This document shows, piece after piece, positions 1 through 5,640 of a DNA stretch of 5,708 nt; position 1 is the first letter of the stretch, and every line of letters starts with the position of its first letter. The translations under genes were made by a program, and so were the position numbers. Under the pieces are notes generated by a model, which saw only the letters and a list, made by a program, of their open reading frames with translations, was not told where the DNA came from and searched no databases. Origin of the DNA: Bacteroidales bacterium (GTDB lineage Bacteria; Bacteroidota; Bacteroidia; Bacteroidales; UBA1556); NCBI GenBank assembly GCA_023145955.1, contig JAGLDA010000195.1:1-5708 (forward strand), written 5' to 3'.

Positions 1-1050
1 ACTTCTACTGATGGAGGATTATCGTGGTTTGCTGCACGCAAAATAAATGAAACTCCTGGCGATTGTGTGGATGGCGATAATACTGTGGAAGGCGCTGTGC
101 CTTGTATGGGTCCACAAAATGAGATTTATGTCTCATGGGCAGGCCCTGATGGCTTAGTCTTTGACAAAAGTATTGATGGAGGAGCTATGTTTCTTGATAA
201 TGATATTTTTGTAAATACAATTCCTGGAGGTTGGGATTTTGATATTCCTGGTATTAGTAGGTGCAATGGTTTACCAATTACCGATTGCGATGTTAGCGGT
301 GGCCCTAATAATGGAACGATATATATTAACTGGAGCGACCAACGTAATGGATTAGATGATACCGATATTTGGCTTGTAAAATCTACAGACCAAGGCGATA
401 CATGGTCTGCACCCATACGAGTGAATAATGACACTACTCAAACGCATCAATTCTTTACTTGGATGGATATAGACCAAAGCACAGGATATTTATACTTTGT
501 ATTTTACGATAGAAGAAGATTTACTGATATACAAACAGATGTAACACTAGCAATCTCTAAAGATGGTGGTCAAACTTTTGAAAACTATAAAATTAGCGAG
601 TCCCCTTTTTCTCCAACAGATCAGGTATTCTTTGGCGATTATACAAATATATCGGTTCAAGACGGAATAGTTCGACCAATATGGACTAGATTCGACCTTA
701 CAAATTATAGATCAATATGGACTGCATTAATAAATCCTGATACAGACTTATCATTTGGCAATAGTACCTATGCTAAAGACGAGAATAATGGAAAAGTATA
801 TCCAAATCCCGTAAGTGATATTGTTTTCTTTTCGTTTAAGATGCGTGAAACAGCAAGGGTTACACTAAATATTATTGACACTAAAGGGTCGAAAATAGCT
901 TGCATTATTAATAATGAAAACTATCCTATAGGTAAGTATATGAAAGATATAAAAACAAGCGATTATGATCTAAAACCTGGGGTATATTACTTTCAGTTTA
1001 TTAGTGATATTAAAAATTATAGCAAAAAGTTTATTGTCAGCGGCATCTAG
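1..1050 (+). CDS. Secreted Asp-box (BNR/sialidase-like) protein with T9SS type A sorting domain, 5'-truncated by window edge
   Basis: The reading frame is open from base 1, so the true start lies upstream; 349 residues are visible before TAG at 1048-1050. Asp-box-like motifs (S-x-D-x-G-x-T/S-W/F) occur at 1-30 (STDGGLSWF), 166-192 (KSIDGGAMF, degenerate), 379-405 (KSTDQGDTW) and 553-579 (ISKDGGQTF). They are typical of beta-propeller blades in sialidase-like folds. The stretch around WSDQRNG...DTDIW (331-372), followed by YFVFYDRR and FGDYTNI, resembles a widespread family of exo-sialidase-like proteins of unproven function. From about 793 a T9SS type A sorting domain follows: VYPNP at its start, KPGVYYFQF, and a terminal KKFIV. 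It should direct export across the outer membrane and cleavage/attachment by the PorU sortase. No sialidase Arg triad can be assigned, so a glycosidase activity is not claimed. The ATG at 67 is internal and is not the gene start. Confidence 0.9.
   Translation, partial: TSTDGGLSWFAARKINETPGDCVDGDNTVEGAVPCMGPQNEIYVSWAGPDGLVFDKSIDGGAMFLDNDIFVNTIPGGWDFDIPGISRCNGLPITDCDVSGGPNNGTIYINWSDQRNGLDDTDIWLVKSTDQGDTWSAPIRVNNDTTQTHQFFTWMDIDQSTGYLYFVFYDRRRFTDIQTDVTLAISKDGGQTFENYKISESPFSPTDQVFFGDYTNISVQDGIVRPIWTRFDLTNYRSIWTALINPDTDLSFGNSTYAKDENNGKVYPNPVSDIVFFSFKMRETARVTLNIIDTKGSKIACIINNENYPIGKYMKDIKTSDYDLKPGVYYFQFISDIKNYSKKFIVSGI
793..1047 (+). other. T9SS type A C-terminal sorting domain (within the Asp-box CDS)
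   Basis: The last ~85 residues have the usual layout of this domain: an N-terminal K-V-Y-P-N-P motif, alternating beta-strand segments (ARVTLNIIDTKG), a late L-K-P-G-V-Y-Y-F motif at 970-993, and a basic-aromatic end (KKFIV). This signal is known only from Bacteroidota with a type IX secretion system, so the genome should carry the por/gld secretion genes elsewhere. Confidence 0.9.
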
Positions 1051-1156
1051 TGGTTAATGTATATTATTAATAATTAGTATATTACAAAGCGTATAAATAT
1101 AATTGTATTAAAATTGTTTTATGATTTTTTACAACAGTTAATATTAAGCTTTTGAT

Positions 1157-1164
1157 TACTTTTG
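1157..1164 (+). promoter_or_regulatory. Bacteroidota-type -7 element TACTTTTG upstream of the pseudouridine synthase gene
   Basis: TACTTTTG is an exact match to the TAnnTTTG consensus of the Bacteroidota primary sigma factor. Transcription would begin near 1170, about 19 bases before the ATG at 1189. A clear -33 TTG element at the expected distance is not visible. The site overlaps the upstream in-frame TTG at 1162, which argues that this TTG is not the translation start. Confidence 0.6.
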
Positions 1165-1188
1165 CGCATTCTTAAAAAAACAATAATT

Positions 1189-2079
1189 ATGGCAGAACGA
1201 CAGGGAAAATCAAGAACTGAGAAATACTCAAAATCATCAAAGAGTAGTAAAGATGGGTCTTTTTCTAAATATAGAAAAAAAGTTAACCCAAAAGCCAACA
1301 CAATGGCTAAACAAGGGTATAGTAGAGCACCAAAGAAAGAAGCTACAACTATTGATATGGCTTCTAGTGGGCCAATGCGTCTAAATAAATTTATTGCACA
1401 TGCTGGAGTATGCTCTCGTCGTGAGGCTGATAAACTAATTGAAACTGGTGTAATAACCGTAAATCATAAAATAGTATCAGAGCTTGGATATAAAGTTCAG
1501 CCTGAAGATAAAGTGCATATGGATGGGCAATTATTAGTTGCTGAGAAATTACAATATGTACTGCTTAATAAACCCAAAGGTTTTGTAACTACTACTGACG
1601 ACCCACAGGAGCGTAAAACCGTAATGGATTTAATCGCCCGAGCTAGTGATGAGCGCATTTATCCTGTTGGAAGACTTGATATTGCCACTACAGGCTTACT
1701 TCTTTTTACTAATGATGGCGATTTAGCAAAAAAACTTACCCACCCAAAGCATCGTGTTCGTAAGGTTTACCATGTATTTCTTGACAAACCTCTTACAAAA
1801 TATGATATGACTGAAATTGTTAAAGGATTTGAGTTAGAGGATGGTCCTATAAATGTGGACAAGATTAGTTATGTGGATGGTGATAGAACAAAAAAAGAAG
1901 TAGGTATTCAAATTCACTCAGGTCGCAACCGTATTGTTAGACGTATATTTGAGCATCTAGATTATGAAGTTACTAAACTAGATAGAGTTGTATTTGGCGG
2001 ACTTACAAAAAAAGATTTACCACGTGGAAAATGGAAGAAATTAAGCTCTTCTGAAATAGATTTTCTAAAAATGATCTAA
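1189..2079 (+). CDS. rluB: RsuA/RluB-family rRNA pseudouridine synthase
   Basis: The 296-residue enzyme should isomerise a uridine in rRNA to pseudouridine; the closest functional match is RluB (23S rRNA, U2605 in E. coli numbering). Residues 1-62 are a Lys/Ser-rich basic extension, common in Bacteroidota versions and probably RNA-binding or disordered. An S4 RNA-binding domain starts at about residue 64 (RLNKFIAHAGVCSRREAD). The catalytic domain follows with LNKPKG, then PVGRLD at about 159-164, where the Asp at 1678-1680 is the catalytic residue. TTGLLLFTNDGDLA, the HPKH...KVYHV motif and the C-terminal GRNRIVRRIFEHL signature complete the family pattern. I chose ATG at 1189 over the in-frame TTG at 1162 because the TTG lies inside the -7 promoter element and an A-rich leader precedes the ATG. 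RsuA or RluE specificity cannot be fully excluded from motifs alone. A terminator follows the stop. Confidence 0.93.
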   Translation: MAERQGKSRTEKYSKSSKSSKDGSFSKYRKKVNPKANTMAKQGYSRAPKKEATTIDMASSGPMRLNKFIAHAGVCSRREADKLIETGVITVNHKIVSELGYKVQPEDKVHMDGQLLVAEKLQYVLLNKPKGFVTTTDDPQERKTVMDLIARASDERIYPVGRLDIATTGLLLFTNDGDLAKKLTHPKHRVRKVYHVFLDKPLTKYDMTEIVKGFELEDGPINVDKISYVDGDRTKKEVGIQIHSGRNRIVRRIFEHLDYEVTKLDRVVFGGLTKKDLPRGKWKKLSSSEIDFLKMI

Positions 2080-2107
2080 TATTTTATACTATTAAAATAA
2101 TAATACT

Positions 2108-2140
2108 AAAGCTGTTGACTTAATTGTTAACAGCTTTTTT
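2108..2140 (+). terminator. Rho-independent terminator, probably bidirectional, between convergent genes
   Basis: AAAGCTGTTGAC (2108-2119) pairs with GTTAACAGCTTT (2126-2137) across a TTAATT loop, giving a 12-bp stem with one G-U pair and then a T run to 2140. It lies 28 bases after the pseudouridine synthase stop. On the minus strand it lies about 20 bases after the flippase stop and is followed by T-rich sequence, so it can plausibly end both transcripts. Confidence 0.85.
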
Positions 2141-2156
2141 ATATGTCGTATACCTA

Positions 2157-3641
2157 TTATAGTTTATTTACTTTCCTAAAGTTACCCTTCTCAGCATAAT
2201 ATAGTACTGCAATATATCCAATTATAATCACCGTATTAATAGACAATCTAATAATAAGAGATTCTATATCTATCTGAAGGCTCATAAAATACAGTATTAC
2301 TGCAAGGCCTAGATATGAGAATATCCTTTTCAAATCGTAAGGAATAGGATAATATTTGCGACCAATAAGATATGATAGTAATACCATAGACCCATAGCAA
2401 ATAAAGGTAGCCCAAGCAGAGCCCGTATATCCTATACGTGGTATCCAATAAAAATTAAGAGTAAGTGTAATAAACGCCCCAAATATAGAAATATAAGCGC
2501 CATATTTTGTCTTATCAGTAAGCTTATACCAAACAGAAAGATTATAATAAATACCCAAGAATAAATTTGCCATAAGCAGTATAGGTATCACAGGAGCCCC
2601 TGAACGATAATTTTCGCCAACAAAATAGATAACTACATCAATATAAAGCATGGTAGAAAGAAAAATTACTGATGTTACCATCACAAAATATTTCATCATA
2701 TTGGCATACATCACCTTTGCATCTTTATGTTTTTCTTGAGCAAAAAAGAAAGGCTCAGCAGCATATCTATAAGCCTGAATAAATATGGTCATAATAATAG
2801 AGACCTTATATACTGCACCATAAATTCCCACCTGAGTCATAGCAATATTCTCTGGCAATAAGTATTTAAGAAGCACTCTATCAATCACTTCATTTACTGC
2901 TCCAGCAAGTCCAAAAATTAGAAGTGGCATAGCATAAACAAGCATTTTTTTCCAAATATGGAAATCGAAATCAAAGCGCATTTTAAGCCATTCAGGCATA
3001 AACATCAGGCTTTGTAATCCACTAGAAATAACATTACTAATAAAAATATAGTCAACTTTGGCATTTGGATTATAATAATTCTGAATCCAAATTACGAAGC
3101 TATTATCACTATGATTTTTTATTAAGAAAGGGATAAATAGTATTAGAATAAGATTGAGACCAATATTAGAAAAAATACCAGTAAGTCTAATTGCCACAAA
3201 TCGTTTTGCCTTATCATGCAACCTTAAATTTGCATAAGGAATTGCATTTATAGAATCGAAAAATAATATAAAAGCCAAATATACAATATACTCTGGCTTA
3301 GCAGAATACTGAATTAAATCAGCAAGGTTTTGCTTAAAAACAAGTGCTAAAAATATAAAAGCAACACTACTTGCCAAAATTGATATAAATGCAGTACTAA
3401 AAACCTTATTCTTTTTACCCGTAGATTCTGCAAAACGAAAAAAGGCCGTTTCCATACCATAGGTAAGCATGATTAAAATAACAGCAATATATGAGTAAAG
3501 TTCAATCACCTCACCATACTGAGAGGCTTGCACCAGAACCCTAGTGTAAATTGGCACCAACAGATAACCTAGCAATCGACCTACGATACTACTAAGTCCA
3601 TAAACTGCTGTTTGGCTAACTAATTTCTTTAATGGGTTCAA
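2157..3641 (-). CDS. Wzx/MATE-like oligosaccharide flippase (polysaccharide biosynthesis protein)
   Basis: This 494-residue integral inner-membrane protein has about 12-14 hydrophobic segments, for example near residues 48-66, 82-102, 118-132, 155-173, 232-250, 272-290, 316-340, 350-366, 380-400, 406-426, 440-456 and 463-481. The N-terminal pattern LKKLVSQTAVYGLSSIVGR followed by LVPIYTR is characteristic of the MOP-superfamily (MATE-like) polysaccharide exporters of Bacteroidota. Such proteins flip undecaprenyl-linked oligosaccharides across the inner membrane; the substrate cannot be read from sequence. The frame begins with TTG at 3639-3641: a TAA codon lies directly upstream, the next in-frame Met is near residue 58 (past the conserved N-terminus), and the leader is A-rich. 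No glycosyltransferase genes adjoin it, so it sits outside a visible polysaccharide locus. Confidence 0.92.
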   Translation of the reverse strand: MNPLKKLVSQTAVYGLSSIVGRLLGYLLVPIYTRVLVQASQYGEVIELYSYIAVILIMLTYGMETAFFRFAESTGKKNKVFSTAFISILASSVAFIFLALVFKQNLADLIQYSAKPEYIVYLAFILFFDSINAIPYANLRLHDKAKRFVAIRLTGIFSNIGLNLILILFIPFLIKNHSDNSFVIWIQNYYNPNAKVDYIFISNVISSGLQSLMFMPEWLKMRFDFDFHIWKKMLVYAMPLLIFGLAGAVNEVIDRVLLKYLLPENIAMTQVGIYGAVYKVSIIMTIFIQAYRYAAEPFFFAQEKHKDAKVMYANMMKYFVMVTSVIFLSTMLYIDVVIYFVGENYRSGAPVIPILLMANLFLGIYYNLSVWYKLTDKTKYGAYISIFGAFITLTLNFYWIPRIGYTGSAWATFICYGSMVLLSYLIGRKYYPIPYDLKRIFSYLGLAVILYFMSLQIDIESLIIRLSINTVIIIGYIAVLYYAEKGNFRKVNKL

Positions 3642-3833
3642 TTAGGTTCGTTGTTTTTTGTTTTACATTTTTTGAAAGCTCTGTTCCAAAATTTTAACTC
3701 TGCACTCTAACCTCATAAGGCACATAAGAGAACAGCGATTTTATTAATTATTCAAAAATCTAAGTGCAATATTATCCGACCTTAGTTCTTTCTTACAAAA
3801 CTCCTCTTCAACAAAGGTGTACCGAAGTGTTCT
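3642..3833. other. Intergenic region with degenerate repeat-like DNA and a weak promoter candidate
   Basis: No convincing gene is present. On the minus strand, 3705-3730 reads as two similar words (CTTATGTG and CCTTATGAG) spaced at about 8 bases, resembling short periodic intergenic repeats. CAAAATTT at 3687-3694 (minus AAATTTTG) is a one-mismatch candidate -7 element about 45 bases before the flippase start, without a clear -33 box. A 29-codon stretch runs open in the rbfA frame beyond its TAG (3744-3833). No strong hairpin terminator for rbfA is visible. Confidence 0.5.
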
Positions 3834-4178
3834 CTATCCCTTTTTAAGCAGACTGTCAATATTCTCAGCATAATCTAAAGAATCGTCAAGCTTAAAAAGA
3901 AGCTCTGGAACAGTACGCAACTGATGTCTAACTTTTTTTGCAAGCATAGTTCTAAAAACCACCTGCTTTCTTTTAATTTGCTTCATTAATATCTCTTTGT
4001 CATCTGTAGCAAATAAGCTCAAAAACACATGAGCAGAAGTTAAATCGCGGCTAACCTCTACTTTTGTAACAGTAATCATTGCCCCACTGCCTAATACATT
4101 ACGGCTTTCCATTTGGAAAATTACCCCTAAATCTTGTTGAATTAGAGCATTTATTTTTTGTTGTCGTGTAGATTCCAT
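3834..4178 (-). CDS. rbfA: 30S ribosome-binding factor RbfA
   Basis: This is a complete 114-residue protein of the usual RbfA length. It begins METRQQK-like (MESTRQQKINALIQQDLG) and has GAMITVTKVEVSRDLTSAHVFLSLF in the KH-like core. It ends with the family signature R-T-V-P-E-L-L-F-K-L-D-D-S-L-D-Y-A-E-N-I-D near residues 87-108. RbfA is a cytoplasmic type II KH-domain assembly factor that binds the 30S subunit near the 16S rRNA 5' helix region, aids late maturation and is associated with cold adaptation. ATG at 4176-4178 is the natural start because the conserved N-terminus begins immediately. In many Bacteroidota an FtsX/LolE-like ABC permease gene sits next to rbfA (from memory); here the downstream neighbour is a flippase 192 bp away, so the gene may be transcribed alone. 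TATATTTC (plus 4197-4204) is a one-mismatch -7 candidate. Confidence 0.96.
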   Translation of the reverse strand: MESTRQQKINALIQQDLGVIFQMESRNVLGSGAMITVTKVEVSRDLTSAHVFLSLFATDDKEILMKQIKRKQVVFRTMLAKKVRHQLRTVPELLFKLDDSLDYAENIDSLLKKG

Positions 4179-4401
4179 ATTCTTACATTTTAAGGAGAAA
4201 TATAAAACTCTCCATTTTATAATTTAACATTTTTGTTTTCAATCTTCAATCTTCATCACCTAGTTATGCCAGCAATACTATAATCCTTAAACCAGTTTTC
4301 AAACCTTAATCAATTCAAAGTTTAAAGTTGCCTATTATTGTTCTTCGTTCAACGTTAATAAAAATCAAACTTTAAACTTTTAAACCTATAAAGCTCACTC
4401 T
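4179..4401. other. Intergenic region of degenerate ~7-bp repeats
   Basis: No gene is seen in these 223 bases. TTCAATC is repeated in tandem at 4238-4251 and followed by a decayed copy. AAAGTTTAAAGTT (4317-4329) and its exact inverse AACTTTAAACTTT (4368-4380) flank a 38-base spacer containing TTCGTTCAACGTT. The whole stretch is built of related words (TTCAA, TTTAAA, CGTT). The 13-bp arms are AT-rich, the loop is long and no T run follows, so this is not a standard terminator for the upstream minus-strand gene. Confidence 0.55.
4317..4380. repeat. 13-bp perfect inverted repeat, arms 4317-4329 and 4368-4380
   Basis: The left arm AAAGTTTAAAGTT is the exact reverse complement of the right arm AACTTTAAACTTT. 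The arms are low in complexity and separated by 38 bases. They could pair in RNA from the downstream end of the minus-strand secreted-protein gene, but may simply reflect a repeat present in both orientations. Confidence 0.7.
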
Positions 4402-5442
4402 TTACCTTCTTCTCCCACCACTTTTTTGTGGCCTAGCCGACCTTTGCTGAGGCTGCGTTCTATGCTGAGGAGTTGCCTGCCTAGTAGATGGTTGATGCTG
4501 CTTTGGCGCAGGTTTAGCTTGGTGAGTATTTGGCTTATGCGAAGGCTGTTTCTTATTTTTTGGTCTTTGTGCAGGTTTGCTCTGCGGTCTTTTTGATGGC
4601 TGAGTACTTGGTCGTTGTGATGGTTGTTTATTACTTCTGTAATTACCATTGTTTTTATTGTGATGTACGGTATTAGAAGTATGTCGTGACCTATTATAAT
4701 TATTATATGAATTATGATTGTGAACAATAACTGTATTGCCACCATGATGATGATGCCCTCCATGATAATGATGATGATGATAGCTATTTCTACCAAAATA
4801 CACATGGAAAGATACTACTGGATATGGATGATAGTATGGTGGGTAATATCCATAATAATAAGGTGGATAATAAGGTACATATACAGGAGAGTATACATAT
4901 TGAATTATTGGCTCAGATTCAATTATTACCACTGTAGCAGGCTGACTAACAACAACTGTGTCGGTACCTATATATGCAGGATTTGCAGTAACAGCAGGAG
5001 TTCCAGACTTTGGCTCTATAACATAATCTTTACCATATAACTCCTCATCTCCAACAATTTGGAGGGTAACTTTTTTATCTTCACCTTTAGATACTAATAT
5101 TGCAGCTACATCTTGTATTTCGCCCTTAAGCACATCAACCTGCAAAACAAATACAAAATCATCCTTTTCTTGTTTTGTATCTATCTTAATAAAATCTACT
5201 TTCTCATCAAGATCCAAATCAAGGTTATTGATTCCCGTTTCTTTATCATTCAACGATTTTTCAAATTCTTCTATTGTTTTTGATTTCTGAAAAAGGTCCA
5301 ATACCGCATAAAGATCTAAATTATCACCTGGTAACCCTAAAAGCGTTGTGTCTGAATCTTTATTAGTTGATGATTCTTGAGCGTTCAAACTAGTAAATGC
5401 TATTAAAAATATAGCTATTAAAAATCCTATTTTTATGTTCAT
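4402..5442 (-). CDS. Secreted protein of unknown function with Tyr/Pro strip, His/Gly cluster and basic tail
   Basis: The 346-residue product starts with a Sec signal peptide (K4, hydrophobic 5-19, likely cleavage after A21 in LNA-Q). Residues ~30-145 form an acidic domain that resembles a recurring uncharacterised Bacteroidota family (LGLPGDNLDLYAVLDLF, EEFEKSLN, NNLDLDLDEKVDFIKI, FVLQVDV, QIVGDEELYGKDY). D75-x-D77-x-D79-E-K-V-D83 looks like an EF-hand-type calcium loop whose usual sixth-position Gly is Glu. Residues 180-215 are a Tyr/Pro/Val strip (PVYVPYYPPYYYGYYPPYY). Residues 221-235 are a His/Gly cluster with nine His. Residues 240-346 are Asn/Gln/Lys/Arg/Pro-rich, strongly basic and probably disordered, ending GGRRR. 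No enzyme motif, lipobox or T9SS sorting domain is seen, so periplasmic or Sec-exported location is inferred. ATG at 5440-5442 is supported by the signal peptide and by a -7 element at 5476-5483. Confidence 0.87.
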   Translation of the reverse strand: MNIKIGFLIAIFLIAFTSLNAQESSTNKDSDTTLLGLPGDNLDLYAVLDLFQKSKTIEEFEKSLNDKETGINNLDLDLDEKVDFIKIDTKQEKDDFVFVLQVDVLKGEIQDVAAILVSKGEDKKVTLQIVGDEELYGKDYVIEPKSGTPAVTANPAYIGTDTVVVSQPATVVIIESEPIIQYVYSPVYVPYYPPYYYGYYPPYYHPYPVVSFHVYFGRNSYHHHHYHGGHHHHGGNTVIVHNHNSYNNYNRSRHTSNTVHHNKNNGNYRSNKQPSQRPSTQPSKRPQSKPAQRPKNKKQPSHKPNTHQAKPAPKQHQPSTRQATPQHRTQPQQRSARPQKSGGRRR

Positions 5443-5475
5443 TATTTATCGTTCTTAATTATTTATACTAATTTG

Positions 5476-5483
5476 CAAATGTA
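5476..5483 (-). promoter_or_regulatory. Bacteroidota-type -7 element TACATTTG upstream of the secreted-protein gene
   Basis: On the minus strand 5483-5476 reads TACATTTG, an exact TAnnTTTG match. The predicted transcript start near 5470 leaves a leader of roughly 28 bases before the ATG at 5442. No good -33 TTG is present about 20 bases upstream, where an A-rich tract lies instead. Confidence 0.6.
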
Positions 5484-5535
5484 AGTTTTTTTATATGTAA
5501 CCCGTTTTAAGCTTCCACATATATATTATTACATC

Positions 5536-5579
5536 TAATAACTGCTAATTATATCTTTTATATAACTATACAGTTATTA
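5536..5579. repeat. Imperfect stem-loop with 9-bp outer and 6-bp inner arms
   Basis: TAATAACTG (5536-5544) is the exact inverse of CAGTTATTA (5571-5579). Inside it, TTATAT (5549-5554) pairs with ATATAA (5560-5565) around a CTTTT loop, with an asymmetric internal loop between the two stems. No T run follows on the minus strand, so it is not a typical terminator. It lies between the probable upstream gene end (5641) and the promoter at 5476-5483, outside the predicted transcript of the secreted-protein gene. Confidence 0.6.
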
Positions 5580-5640
5580 CTCTATTAAAGCTATTCTCTT
5601 TGAAAAAATAATAAGGATGATAGATTTTATATAAAATGAA

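Noticed and set aside
126..434. Minus-strand open frame of 102 codons inside the Asp-box gene
   Set aside because: It is antisense to a well-supported coding frame with family motifs and has no recognisable domain or start context; it is a shadow of codon use.
1059..1084. GTATATTA direct repeat and ATTATTAATAAT palindrome after the first gene
   Set aside because: Pure AT words of this length are expected by chance in such AT-rich spacer DNA, and there is no GC stem or T run to make a terminator.
1119..1301. Minus-strand 60-codon frame over the pseudouridine synthase start
   Set aside because: It overlaps the promoter and basic N-terminal extension of the plus-strand gene and has no family signature.
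4194..4213. GGAGA...TCTCC small hairpin in the rbfA leader as a possible cold-responsive thermosensor
   Set aside because: Only five base pairs support it and the sequence does not extend the stem; too weak to claim regulation.
4395..4805. Minus-strand open frame rich in Ile/His overlapping the secreted-protein gene
   Set aside because: It is a shifted reading of the His/Asn/Pro-rich repeats of the real gene, which has a signal peptide and a conserved N-terminal domain in the other frame.
4714..5040. Plus-strand open frame opposite the Tyr/Pro/His region
   Set aside because: Its Met/Ile/Trp-heavy composition is the complement of the CAT/TAT/CCA-rich codons of the real minus-strand gene; no independent support.
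5624..5637. 14-bp perfect palindrome ATTTTATATAAAAT just after the right-edge gene end
   Set aside because: It consists only of A and T, has no loop and no following T run on the minus strand, so chance is the simplest explanation.
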